Positions 34,853 to 43,488 of a stretch of DNA of 54,630 nucleotides are shown here, one piece after another. The notes beneath the pieces were generated by a model. The model did not search any database. It was not told the origin of the DNA and saw only the letters and a program-made list of their open reading frames with translations. The translations under genes were made by a program, and so were the position numbers. The stretch is from contig NZ_JACRWE010000012.1 of assembly GCF_014323405.1 (NCBI RefSeq), positions 1-54,630 on the forward strand, given 5' to 3'. This DNA is from Romboutsia faecis (GTDB taxonomy: Bacteria; Bacillota; Clostridia; Peptostreptococcales; Peptostreptococcaceae). The first letter of the stretch is position 1; each line of letters opens with the position of its first letter.

Positions 34853-35713
34853 ATGAGAATAGGGGATGTAGTAGCTAGAAAATCTTATAATAAGGATATT
34901 ATATTTAAAATAGAAGCTTTTAGCATAGATGAGAATAATAAAAAAATAGCGATATTAAAGGGTATAGCATTTAGAATTGTAGCAGATGCATATTTAGATG
35001 ATTTAGAAATAGTGCAACTGCCTGATATGAATGATATTTTAATAGATAGAAATGTTGAAAATTTATTGTATAGATCAGTAAAAAAGGCAAAAGAAAGACA
35101 GAAAAAAAATATGAGGGGAATACCAAAGGCGCAAGCTAATGCTAATGTTTATGGAATACCTGGGAAGGTATTGCAAATAGATGGAGATAAAGAATATTTA
35201 AAGATATGCTTAGATGTATACACTCAGCTTGGGATTCCAGCTGTAGGAGTTGCTATACCTGAGCAAAACCAATATAAAGAGGTAAGAGCCCTTCTAGAAA
35301 AACATAATCCAGATATATTGGTTATAACAGGTCATGATGCTCTTTCATCTAAGAAAGGAAATACGAAGGATATAAATAATTATAAAAACTCTCTAAATTT
35401 TATAAAAGCAGTTAAAGAGGCTAGAAAATGGGAACCTAATTTTGATAGCCTTGTAATATTTGCAGGAGCATGTCAATCTAATTATGAGCAAATAATAAAG
35501 GCAGGGGCTAATTATGCAAGTTCGCCTGGGAGAATAATGATACACGCATTAGATCCAGTATTTATAGTTGAAAAGATAGCTTGTTCAAGAATAGATGTAG
35601 TAGTACCTATAGATGAGGTTATAGAACAAACTGTAACTGGATATAAGGGGATTGGAGGATCAGAAACTAGAGGTAAATTTAGATGGGCTATGCCAAAAAC
35701 AATATTATATTAA
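34853..35713 (+). CDS. yabG: Sporulation-specific protease YabG
   Basis: The 286-aa protein starts MRIGDVVARKSYNKDIIFKI and carries the YabG core VLQIDGDKEYLKICLDVY, then VITGHDALSSKK and FAGACQSNYEQI (a Cys and a His form the likely active site). The C-terminus contains NYASSPGRIMIHALDPVF and GGSETRGKFRWAMP. YabG trims spore coat and cortex proteins late in sporulation under the mother-cell sigma factor. Its length fits (about 290). The ribosome binding site is GGGAGGA. It is the first of a run of sporulation genes. Confidence 0.96.
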   Translation: MRIGDVVARKSYNKDIIFKIEAFSIDENNKKIAILKGIAFRIVADAYLDDLEIVQLPDMNDILIDRNVENLLYRSVKKAKERQKKNMRGIPKAQANANVYGIPGKVLQIDGDKEYLKICLDVYTQLGIPAVGVAIPEQNQYKEVRALLEKHNPDILVITGHDALSSKKGNTKDINNYKNSLNFIKAVKEARKWEPNFDSLVIFAGACQSNYEQIIKAGANYASSPGRIMIHALDPVFIVEKIACSRIDVVVPIDEVIEQTVTGYKGIGGSETRGKFRWAMPKTILY

Positions 35714-35787
35714 AAAAAAAGTAATATTATACTGTATTCTTAAAAAATACTATTGACTTTTCTATTAAAAATATATAAAATTATTAG

Positions 35788-35846
35788 TTTAAACGTTTGA
35801 CAATATACTGTTTTTATGGTATTATGTAAACATACAAACGTTTAAA
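35788..35846 (+). promoter_or_regulatory. veg promoter flanked by inverted operator-like sites
   Basis: TTGACA (35797-35802), a 17-bp spacer and TATTAT (35820-35825) make a near-consensus sigma-A promoter. TTTAAACGTTTG (35788-35799) overlaps the -35, and its exact reverse complement CAAACGTTTAAA (35835-35846) lies just past the start region. Each contains the palindrome AAACGTTT. Confidence 0.72.
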
Positions 35847-35859
35847 AGAAGGTGATATT

Positions 35860-36132
35860 GTGGCTACAGTTCAGACGCTAGATAAGATCAGGCTAAGTTT
35901 GGAAAGACATTTAGGAAAGAAGATAATATTAAAGGCTAACAAGGGGAGAAAACAAGTTATAACAAGAAGAGGAGTACTTGAAAAAGTTTATCCAAGTGTT
36001 TTTGTTGTAAGGCTAGATGATAGTCAAAATGGATACTCAAGGGTATCATATAGCTATTCAGATTTATTGACAGCAAATGTTAAATTACAAGTATATAAAG
36101 ATAGAGATAAAGATAAGTTAAATGTAAGTTAA
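35860..36132 (+). CDS. veg: Veg protein
   Basis: The 90-aa protein has LDKIRLSLERHLGKKIILKA and YPSVFVVRLDDSQNGYSRVS and YSYSDLLT, the conserved body of the Veg family (DUF1021). Veg is strongly expressed in Bacillus vegetative cells and affects biofilm and outgrowth. The GTG start has AGAAGGTG upstream. A near-consensus promoter drives it. The position just after yabG is the usual one. Confidence 0.95.
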   Translation: MATVQTLDKIRLSLERHLGKKIILKANKGRKQVITRRGVLEKVYPSVFVVRLDDSQNGYSRVSYSYSDLLTANVKLQVYKDRDKDKLNVS

Positions 36133-36227
36133 AATTATACCTATTAAAAATAGGTGTAATTTTTTTTTTGTTCTTTAAATATAAATATAATGTGATAACT
36201 TATATATTTAAACAGGGGGGACAAATT

Positions 36228-37778
36228 ATGGAATTAATAAAAGATGTTATAAAAATTGATAACAGGATTGACTTTGGAAAATTTCAAACATTTATAGAAT
36301 CAGAAGCAGTAGTGCCAGACAAAAAATCAGACGTATATGATATAGTAAAAACAGAGGGGTACATAGCTCTCAAAAAAATAGAAGTTGCTGATGGAAAGAT
36401 AGTGTGCAGAGGAAGCTTTAATTATAATGTAATATATATTACAGATGATAAAAATACTGTATCAAATGTAGATGGTAAAATAGACATAAATGAAGTTATT
36501 GATAAAGATAATATAACTCAAGACATGGAATATATGTTATATCCAGAAATAGAGCATGTAGATTGTACAATAATGAATGAAAGAAAAATTAGAGTAGGTG
36601 CTCTTATAAATATTAAGGGAAGTCTATTCGAAAAACAAAGATTAGATATAGTAAAAGATGTATCACAAGTAGAAGGGATACAAAAACATAGAAAAGAAGT
36701 TAATTATCAAGATATTGTGGGTATAGAAAAGTCTGAGAGTGTAATAAGGGATACTATAACTATAAATACAGAGGAAGTACAATCAATTATAAGTATAAAT
36801 CCATATGTAAGAATAAAAGAAAGTAGAGTCAGTGACAATAAAGTCATTATAGGAGGAGTATTAAATATAAATCCACTTGCTTGTACTTATGATGGAGATC
36901 TTGTTGAATTGGACAGAGTAGATATTGATTTTACTCAATTTATAGAAGTTCCTGGTGTTTGTGATGGTATGATAGAAGAAACATTGCTATCAATAGGAGA
37001 TTTTAATTATATATTTAAACAAAACAATGAAAGTAACACAGGTATACTAGAGGTTGATTGTACAATTAGTAGTAAGGTTAAAGTTACAGATGAAGTGACA
37101 AGAGAAGTATTACAAGATGCTTATTCTCCACAAAAAATAATTAAGTTTGATCACCGATTAATAGAACTAAATAAAGTATTGTTAAGCGACACTGAAAGTT
37201 TTGTGGTTAGAGAGACAATAAAAAATGATAATGAAGATATACAAATAAAAGATATTGTAAGTGTTTGTCCGTCAATATCTATTGAAAATTCATATGTAGA
37301 AGATGGTAAAAGTATAATTCAAGGTATAATAAAATTAGATATATTGTATGTTCCTGTTGAAGGTTTAAGATTAGTTTATAAGATAAGTGAAGAAATACCT
37401 TTTGAACATGATATGGAAATTGATAACTTAACAGATACATCTACTGTATTTAATACAGTGTGTATTGAAAAAATAGAAGCAGATTTAAATAGAGATCAAA
37501 TAGATATATCTATAAAGGTAAAAAGATTTATCGAAGCAATAGACAAGAAATCTGAAAGTTTTATAATTAAGGGAGAGGATCATGGAGAGTACGATTTATC
37601 AAAAGCTCCAAGTATTATAGTATATATATGTAAAGAAGGAGATAATCTTTGGAATATAGCTAAAAAATATAATACAACAGAAGAAGAAATTGCTGAACTT
37701 AATGATTTAAAATGCGATGAACCTCTTAAACCAGGAAAGTGTTTAATATTAGAGAAAAAAGTAGTTTTAGTAGACTAA
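36228..37778 (+). CDS. sipL: SipL-like spore protein (DUF3794/SPOCS plus LysM)
   Basis: The 516-aa protein starts MELIKDVIKIDNRIDFGKFQ and contains repeated SPOCS/DUF3794 units (about residues 30-150, 160-290 and 310-450; boundaries approximate). A C-terminal LysM domain follows (about 466-512, YICKEGDNLWNIAKKYNTTE). In C. difficile the protein with this layout, in this neighbourhood, is SipL, which binds the ATPase SpoIVA through its LysM domain and is needed to encase the forespore with coat. Homology here is by domain layout and position. ATG 36228 follows GGGGGG; a frame opening at 36168 has no site. A terminator follows at 37793. Confidence 0.88.
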   Translation: MELIKDVIKIDNRIDFGKFQTFIESEAVVPDKKSDVYDIVKTEGYIALKKIEVADGKIVCRGSFNYNVIYITDDKNTVSNVDGKIDINEVIDKDNITQDMEYMLYPEIEHVDCTIMNERKIRVGALINIKGSLFEKQRLDIVKDVSQVEGIQKHRKEVNYQDIVGIEKSESVIRDTITINTEEVQSIISINPYVRIKESRVSDNKVIIGGVLNINPLACTYDGDLVELDRVDIDFTQFIEVPGVCDGMIEETLLSIGDFNYIFKQNNESNTGILEVDCTISSKVKVTDEVTREVLQDAYSPQKIIKFDHRLIELNKVLLSDTESFVVRETIKNDNEDIQIKDIVSVCPSISIENSYVEDGKSIIQGIIKLDILYVPVEGLRLVYKISEEIPFEHDMEIDNLTDTSTVFNTVCIEKIEADLNRDQIDISIKVKRFIEAIDKKSESFIIKGEDHGEYDLSKAPSIIVYICKEGDNLWNIAKKYNTTEEEIAELNDLKCDEPLKPGKCLILEKKVVLVD

Positions 37779-37792
37779 AATTATATAAAAAT

Positions 37793-37826
37793 AAAATAAT
37801 AGGGTGTTATAATACCCTATTATTTT
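37793..37826 (+). terminator. Terminator after the sipL-like gene
   Basis: AAAATAATAGGGT (37793-37805) pairs with ACCCTATTATTTT (37814-37826). Confidence 0.85.
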
Positions 37827-37888
37827 ATTTTTTGTAGTATAATATTTATGACTGGGAATGCATTATACGATATACAAAGGAGGCTAAA

Positions 37889-38770
37889 ATGAATTCTATA
37901 GAGTTAAAAAGCAGGGCAAAAATAAATTTATCAATAGATGTCCTAGGGAAAAGAGTGGATGGATATCATTTAGTCGAAATGATAATGCAGACAATAGACC
38001 TGTACGACATCATTAAAATAAAAGAATTAGAAACTGAAGAAATAATTATAAAAAGCAATACTTCAGACATACCATTAAATGAAGATAATATAGTTTATAA
38101 AGCCGCAGAATTAATTAGAGATAACTTTAATATAAAAAAAGGTATAGAGATTTTTATAGAGAAAAATATACCTATAGCAGCAGGAATGGCTGGAGGTAGT
38201 TCAAATGCAGCAGCGATATTAGTGGGGCTTAATAAGCTTTGGAATTTGAATTTATCAGAAAAAGAATTAAAGGAACTTGGATTTAAACTAGGAGCAGATG
38301 TACCATTTTGTATAGTAGGTAAGGCAGCTTTAGCACAAGGTGTAGGAGAGGAACTTACATATATTAAGGGGTTACCAGATGATATAAGTATATTAGTTTG
38401 TAAACCTGAATTATTTGTGTCGACTAAAGAAGTGTACGAGGGATTAGACTTAAAGAATATTAATATTAAGCCAGATAACAAGTATTTAATAAACTGCTTA
38501 GAAAATAATGAAATAGAATTATTATCTAAAAATATGGTGAATGTTCTTGAAACGGTAACTAGTAAAAAACATAAAGAGATAAGTGATATTGAAAAGATTA
38601 TGAATAAAAATAAAGCATTAGGATCTATGATGAGTGGGAGTGGACCAACTGTATTTGGACTTTATAAAAATGAAGAAGATGCTTTAAAAGGGAAAAGAGA
38701 GTTATTAAAAAAATATAAACAAGTTTATGTGGTAAAGAGTAGTGAGAAAGGAGTTGAAATTAATGGATAA
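37889..38770 (+). CDS. ispE: 4-diphosphocytidyl-2-C-methyl-D-erythritol kinase
   Basis: The 293-aa GHMP kinase has the family start ELKSRAKINLSIDVLGKRVD and the ATP-binding PIAAGMAGGSSNAAAIL (about residue 96). The C-terminal motif MMSGSGPTVFGLY lies near 250. It phosphorylates CDP-methylerythritol in the non-mevalonate isoprenoid pathway. It overlaps the next gene by 8 nt, with the downstream ribosome binding site inside its 3' end. Confidence 0.95.
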   Translation: MNSIELKSRAKINLSIDVLGKRVDGYHLVEMIMQTIDLYDIIKIKELETEEIIIKSNTSDIPLNEDNIVYKAAELIRDNFNIKKGIEIFIEKNIPIAAGMAGGSSNAAAILVGLNKLWNLNLSEKELKELGFKLGADVPFCIVGKAALAQGVGEELTYIKGLPDDISILVCKPELFVSTKEVYEGLDLKNINIKPDNKYLINCLENNEIELLSKNMVNVLETVTSKKHKEISDIEKIMNKNKALGSMMSGSGPTVFGLYKNEEDALKGKRELLKKYKQVYVVKSSEKGVEING

Positions 38771-39443
38771 TTTAACTAAATTAAATTTAGATGATTATAA
38801 GCCATTAAGGGATGTAGTATTTGAAAATTTAAGAGAAGCTATATTAGAAGGCAAATTAAAACCAGGTCAAAGATTAATGGAAGTACAGCTTGCAGAACAA
38901 TTAGGTGTAAGTAGAACACCAGTTAGAGAAGCCATAAGGAAGCTAGAGTTAGAAGGTCTAGTTGTTATGCTACCTAGAAAGGGTGCATATGTGGCAAATA
39001 TGTCTTTAAAAGATGTAATAGATGTACTTGAAGTGAGAGCTAGCTTAGAAGGATTATCTGCATCTCTAGCAGCAGAAAGAATAAGTGATATAGACTTAAA
39101 AAGATTAAAAAAAATAGCTGAAGAATTTAAAGAAAGTACAATAAATGCAGATATTGAAACTTTATTAAAAAAAGATGTCGAATTTCATGAATGTATATTT
39201 AAGGCAGCAAATAATAAAAAATTAACTCAAGTAATAAATTCTTTATGGGAGCAAGTTTATAGATTTAGAGTAACATATATATCTGATTATGATTCATCTC
39301 TAAGTATAGTTGAGGAACATAAAAATATATTATCAGCTATTGAAAAAGGAGATTGTGAATTAGCAAAAAAATATGCTACAGAACATATAGAAAAAGCAGA
39401 GCAATTTATGATAGATAAAGCTGTAAGTCATAAAGGTTTATAG
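38763..39443 (+). CDS. GntR-family regulator (FadR/FCD subfamily)
   Basis: The 226-aa protein has a GntR winged helix at the N-terminus (PLRDVVFENLREAILEGKLK, then LAEQLGVSRTPVREAIRKLE, residues 13-75). An FCD effector domain of helices follows (80-220), with likely metal/ligand residues in DVEFHECIFKAANN and EEHKNILSAIEKGDCELAK. The ligand is unknown. ATG 38763 has AGGAG about 9 nt upstream, within ispE. The coupling to ispE is conserved in clostridia. Confidence 0.9.
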   Translation: MDNLTKLNLDDYKPLRDVVFENLREAILEGKLKPGQRLMEVQLAEQLGVSRTPVREAIRKLELEGLVVMLPRKGAYVANMSLKDVIDVLEVRASLEGLSASLAAERISDIDLKRLKKIAEEFKESTINADIETLLKKDVEFHECIFKAANNKKLTQVINSLWEQVYRFRVTYISDYDSSLSIVEEHKNILSAIEKGDCELAKKYATEHIEKAEQFMIDKAVSHKGL

Positions 39444-39466
39444 AGAAGGGAAACCTTCTTTTTTTA
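39444..39466 (+). terminator. Terminator after the GntR gene
   Basis: AGAAGG (39444-39449) and CCTTCT (39454-39459) with a GAAA-type loop, followed by a T-run. Confidence 0.8.
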
Positions 39467-39594
39467 TTGCAATAAATTTTATTTTTATTGATCTTAAATA
39501 CTATCTAGCTATATAAAAAGTAAATTTTTAATTGAATAAATAATTAAAAATTGGAGATACTCAAATTAGAAAAATATTTAGGGGGATAAAAATA

Positions 39595-40251
39595 ATGAAA
39601 GTGAGAATAATAAAAGCTAGATTGGTAATTCTAATTTTAAGTTTAATAGCCATTATTTCGATAATGTCTATATCTATAAAAAGTGAAGCTGATAAGATAG
39701 ATAATATTAGTGAAAGTTATAAAGAAAAATTAATAAGATTTCATGTTATAGCAAATAGTGATACAGAAGAAGATCAAGAATTAAAACTAAAGGTAAGAGA
39801 TAAAGTTATAAGTTATCTACAACCAAAGTTAGAAAATTCAAGTAGCATAGAGGAAAGTGAAAAAATTATAACTAATGAGTATGATAATTTACAAGAAATA
39901 AGTAGAGAAACTATTTTAGATAATGGATATGATTATGATGTAAAAGTAGGTATAGAATATAGTAATTTTCCAACAAAGCAATATTCTAATGTAGTACTAC
40001 CTGCAGGAGAGTATAAGGCTTTAAAGGTGGTAATAGGTGAAGGAAAAGGGAAAAATTGGTGGTGCGTTATGTTTCCTCCACTATGTTTTGTAGATGAAGA
40101 AAATGGAGTAATCGATAAGTCTACAGATGATAAGTTACAATCTGTATTAGATGAGGAAGAATATAAGTTGATTACAACTAAAAACAAAGAAGAAGGAAAT
40201 GTTGTTAAATTTAAATTTAAAATAGTTGAAGTAGTAAAAGACATATTCTAA
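39595..40251 (+). CDS. spoIIR: Stage II sporulation protein R
   Basis: The 218-aa protein starts with a signal/anchor helix (residues 8-28). It contains the SpoIIR body: LIRFHVIANSDTEEDQELKL, NWWCVMFPPLCFVDE near 155, and AGEYKALKVVIGEGKG. SpoIIR is made in the forespore, is secreted across the septum, and triggers SpoIIGA to process pro-sigma-E. The ATG follows GGGGG. I could not make a convincing sigma-F promoter from the short upstream gap. Confidence 0.93.
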   Translation: MKVRIIKARLVILILSLIAIISIMSISIKSEADKIDNISESYKEKLIRFHVIANSDTEEDQELKLKVRDKVISYLQPKLENSSSIEESEKIITNEYDNLQEISRETILDNGYDYDVKVGIEYSNFPTKQYSNVVLPAGEYKALKVVIGEGKGKNWWCVMFPPLCFVDEENGVIDKSTDDKLQSVLDEEEYKLITTKNKEEGNVVKFKFKIVEVVKDIF

Positions 40252-40280
40252 TTATCAATTAAAAAGGAGTGAATTCAACC

Positions 40281-40793
40281 ATGGATAGGTGCTATAAATT
40301 TATAGTGTCTCTGCTAGTTTTTATAAGTGTAATTGTTCCTTCGAATAATGTTTTAGCAGAAGGCAACGATTTGGAAGATAAGCCAGTACCAGCAGTTAAA
40401 ACAAATTCAAAGGAAGAAAGAAAAGCTGTAATAAACTTAACTAGTGAAGAAATATTACTATTGTCAAAACTAGTAACTAGTGAAGCTAGAGGTGAGAGCT
40501 ATGAAGGTCAAGTTGCAGTGGCAGCCGTGGTAATTAATAGAGTAAAAGATTCTAGATTTCCTAACTCTATAGAAGATGTTATATATCAAAAAAATGCTTT
40601 TTCTGTTGTAAAAAATGGAACTATAAACATGAACCCAACAGATGAGGCATATAAAGCAGCACAAGACGCTCTATATGGATCGGATCCGACTGAAAAGGCT
40701 GTATATTTCTGGAATCCCAAAATTTCTACATGTAAATGGATACAGACACTAAATCCTCACATGAGGATAGGTAATCACGTTTTTGCTAAATAA
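40281..40793 (+). CDS. SleB/CwlJ-type cell-wall hydrolase
   Basis: The 170-aa protein has a signal peptide (MDRCYKFIVSLLVFISVIVP, then NNVLA). The hydrolase_2 domain follows (about 60-170), with TSEARGESYEGQVAVAAVVI (catalytic Glu in SEARGE), YFWNPKIS and the final IGNHVFAK. Family members are lytic transglycosylases that open spore cortex peptidoglycan. There is no peptidoglycan-binding domain. Next to spoIIR it is likely a sporulation hydrolase. ATG 40281 is used; a GTG at 40269 sits in the ribosome binding site AAAGGAG. Confidence 0.9.
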   Translation: MDRCYKFIVSLLVFISVIVPSNNVLAEGNDLEDKPVPAVKTNSKEERKAVINLTSEEILLLSKLVTSEARGESYEGQVAVAAVVINRVKDSRFPNSIEDVIYQKNAFSVVKNGTINMNPTDEAYKAAQDALYGSDPTEKAVYFWNPKISTCKWIQTLNPHMRIGNHVFAK

Positions 40794-40809
40794 GACTAAT
40801 ATATAATAA

Positions 40810-40843
40810 AAATAAAGAAGCTAAGCTTCTTTATTTTTTTGCA
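40810..40843 (+). terminator. Terminator after the hydrolase
   Basis: AAATAAAGAAGC (40810-40821) pairs with GCTTCTTTATTT (40825-40836) followed by T's. Confidence 0.85.
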
Positions 40844-40930
40844 AAAATACACTATAATAATCACTTAGATAAGAAAATGAATATAATAAAAAATTAATAA
40901 TATAATTCTTAAATAGAAGGGACAAAAAAT

Positions 40931-41998
40931 ATGAATAAACTTAATGTAGCTTTAATATTTGGTGGAAAATCAGGAGAGCATGAGGTTTCATTATCATCAG
41001 CTGCTTCTATATATGAAAATATAAACAAAGATAAATATAATGTTTTTACTATAGGTATAACTAAAGAAGGAACATGGTTATATTATGATGGAAATGCAGA
41101 AAATATAAAGAATGGAAAATGGGTTGAACTAGCAAATAAAAATGTAGAAATAAACTTAGTTCCTATGGGTAACAAAGAAGTTGGTTTATTATTTGAAGAT
41201 GGAAGCATACAAAAAATAGATGTACTTTTCCCAGTATTACATGGACCATATGGTGAAGATGGAACAATACAAGGTTTATTTGAAATAAGCCAAATACCAT
41301 ATGTAGGATGTGGGGTTCTTGCTTCAAGTACAGGTATGGATAAGCTTATCTGTAAGACTATATATTCAGAAATTGGCTTACCACAAGTTAATTATTGCTC
41401 TACAAATAGATGGACATTTAGACAAAATCAAGAAGAAGAGCTGAATGAAATAGAAAGTAAATTAAATTACCCTATATTTGTAAAGCCTGCTAATTTAGGT
41501 TCAAGCGTAGGTATTTCTAAAGTTACAAACAGAGAAGAGCTTTTATCGGGGATAAATGAAGCCTTAATATATGACTCTAGAATAGTTTTAGAGCAAGGTA
41601 TAGATGCAAGAGAAATAGAAGTTGCAGTATTAGGTAATGATGAAGTTAAGGCTTCTATAGCAGGTGAAATTAAACCAGCTAAGGACTTCTATGATTATGA
41701 AGATAAGTACATTAATGGTGCATCAACATATGATATACCAGCTAAAATAAGTGAAGCTGATATGGAAAAAATAAGAACTATGGCGATAAAAGCATTTAAA
41801 TCTTTAGATGGAAAAGGACTTTCAAGGGTAGACTTCTTTATAGATAAATATTCAGGTGAAATATTTATAAATGAGATAAATACATTACCAGGGTTTACAA
41901 ATATAAGTATGTATCCTAAAATGTGGGAAGCTACAGGATTAGAATATTCTAATCTTATAGATAAACTTATAGAGTTAGCATTAGATACAAAAAAGTAA
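40931..41998 (+). CDS. ddl: D-alanine--D-alanine ligase
   Basis: The 355-aa ATP-grasp enzyme has IFGGKSGEHEVSLSSA at the start, VFVKPANLGSSVGISKV near residue 175 and INEINTLPGFTNISMYPKMW near 317. DYEDKYINGASTYDIPA near 255 forms the substrate-closing loop. It joins two D-Ala for peptidoglycan precursors. The active-site loop is DKY-type, as in ordinary Ddl; a D-Ser/D-Lac switch cannot be claimed. It is followed 13 nt later by murI. Confidence 0.93.
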   Translation: MNKLNVALIFGGKSGEHEVSLSSAASIYENINKDKYNVFTIGITKEGTWLYYDGNAENIKNGKWVELANKNVEINLVPMGNKEVGLLFEDGSIQKIDVLFPVLHGPYGEDGTIQGLFEISQIPYVGCGVLASSTGMDKLICKTIYSEIGLPQVNYCSTNRWTFRQNQEEELNEIESKLNYPIFVKPANLGSSVGISKVTNREELLSGINEALIYDSRIVLEQGIDAREIEVAVLGNDEVKASIAGEIKPAKDFYDYEDKYINGASTYDIPAKISEADMEKIRTMAIKAFKSLDGKGLSRVDFFIDKYSGEIFINEINTLPGFTNISMYPKMWEATGLEYSNLIDKLIELALDTKK

Positions 41999-42011
41999 AG
42001 TAGGTGTTAAT

Positions 42012-42821
42012 ATGGATAATAGACCTATAGGTGTATTTGACTCAGGTTTAGGTGGATTAACTGTTTTAAAAGAGATTATAAAAGTTTTACCTAATGAAAA
42101 TATAGTATATTTTGGAGATACAGCGAGAGTTCCATATGGGCCAAGGTCTAAGGAAGCTATAATAAAATATACTTTTCAGGCTATAAACTTTTTAATGTCT
42201 AAAAATGTAAAAGCTATTGTTATAGCATGTAATACAGCAACTGCAAGAAGCTTAAAAGAAGCACAATCAAAATATAATATACCTATAATAGGTGTAATAG
42301 AAGCAGGAGCAAGGACTGCTGCATACTCTACAAAAAATAAGATTGTAGGAGTAATAGGGACTGAAGGTACCATAAGTTCAAAATCTTATAATGTAGAAAT
42401 AGAGAAGTTAGATAAAGATATTAAAATTGTATCAAAGGCATGTCCTTTATTTGTTCCGATAACAGAAGAAGGTTGGGCAAATACAGAAGTAGCGTATTTG
42501 ACAGCTAAGGAATATCTGAAAGAATTGTTGGATCAAGGAATAGATTCTTTAGTTTTAGGATGTACACATTATCCAATATTAAAAAGAACTATAGGAAAAG
42601 TTGTTGGAGAGGAAATAAAATTAGTGAACCCAGCTAAAGAAACAGCGAAAGATTTATATGATATATTAGGAAAACAAGATATACTTAGAACTGTGAACAA
42701 AGATAATCCAATTTATGAGTATTATGTGTCCGATATACCAGAAAAATTCGCTAGTATAGGACAACAATTTTTAAAAAGAGACATGGATGATGTTAAGAAA
42801 ATAGAAATACAAAAATACTAA
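42012..42821 (+). CDS. murI: Glutamate racemase
   Basis: The 269-aa enzyme has VFDSGLGGLTVLKEI, YFGDTARVPYG, and the two catalytic cysteines in ACNTATA (about residue 74) and GCTHYP (about 185). It makes D-glutamate for peptidoglycan and sits next to ddl as part of cell-wall supply. A terminator-like hairpin follows at 42836. Confidence 0.96.
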   Translation: MDNRPIGVFDSGLGGLTVLKEIIKVLPNENIVYFGDTARVPYGPRSKEAIIKYTFQAINFLMSKNVKAIVIACNTATARSLKEAQSKYNIPIIGVIEAGARTAAYSTKNKIVGVIGTEGTISSKSYNVEIEKLDKDIKIVSKACPLFVPITEEGWANTEVAYLTAKEYLKELLDQGIDSLVLGCTHYPILKRTIGKVVGEEIKLVNPAKETAKDLYDILGKQDILRTVNKDNPIYEYYVSDIPEKFASIGQQFLKRDMDDVKKIEIQKY

Positions 42822-42835
42822 ATGATTAAATTATA

Positions 42836-42867
42836 TAAACTTTAGATATAATAATATCTAAAGTTTA
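42836..42867 (+). terminator. Hairpin after murI
   Basis: TAAACTTTAGATAT (42836-42849) pairs perfectly with ATATCTAAAGTTTA (42854-42867), followed by tatttttag. Confidence 0.7.
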
Positions 42868-42890
42868 TATTTTTAGAAGGAGAATTTACT

Positions 42891-43301
42891 ATGGATGTAA
42901 AAATCAATATAAGCACTATTCAGTATGATGAACATAGTAAGATAGATACTATCAATATAAGCACAATAGGAACATTACACAAAAAAAATAACGATGTTTA
43001 TTTGATGTATAAAGAAAATCATGAAGGAGTAGAAGTTACTACAAGTATGAAGATCTCAGAAAAAGAGATAACAATAAAAAGATTTGGAGGAAGTAACTCT
43101 ACGATGGTTTTTGAACAAGGTAAAACTCATACTACGAAATATAGAACACCATATGGTTTATTTAATATAGAGACTTATACAAGATATTTAGATATAAATG
43201 TAGATGATAGTAAACCTATTAAAATTGATTTAGATTATGATATAAAAGTTAATGATATATTCAATGGAAGAAATAAAATAGGGATAAATGTCGAAATATA
43301 A
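42891..43301 (+). CDS. DUF1934-family beta-barrel protein
   Basis: The 136-aa protein is almost all beta-strand. It has the DUF1934/YwiB pattern: YLMYKENHEGVEVTTSMKIS near residue 38, then GGSNSTMVFEQGKTHTTKYR (about 63-82) and TPYGLFNIETYT near 86. The fold is calycin-like and the function unknown. It commonly sits by murI in Firmicutes. It has an AGAAGGAG ribosome binding site. Confidence 0.85.
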   Translation: MDVKINISTIQYDEHSKIDTINISTIGTLHKKNNDVYLMYKENHEGVEVTTSMKISEKEITIKRFGGSNSTMVFEQGKTHTTKYRTPYGLFNIETYTRYLDINVDDSKPIKIDLDYDIKVNDIFNGRNKIGINVEI

Positions 43302-43488
43302 TACGGATATTAATATAATGAATACAAATTTTATAAAGGTAGTTAAAATACTACCTTTTATTTAATTTATTTGGTATTATTATATCTATATAAACTTTTA
43401 TATCCATAATTAAAATTGATACAAGGGTTTATAGTTTTTTTATAGAAACTATAGTAAATGTTAATAAAAATAGTAATGAGGGATAATT

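Noticed and set aside
40931..41998. Van-type resistance ligase
   Set aside because: The gene sits alone with murI, has no vanH/vanX-like partners, and its loop does not clearly indicate D-Lac or D-Ser specificity.
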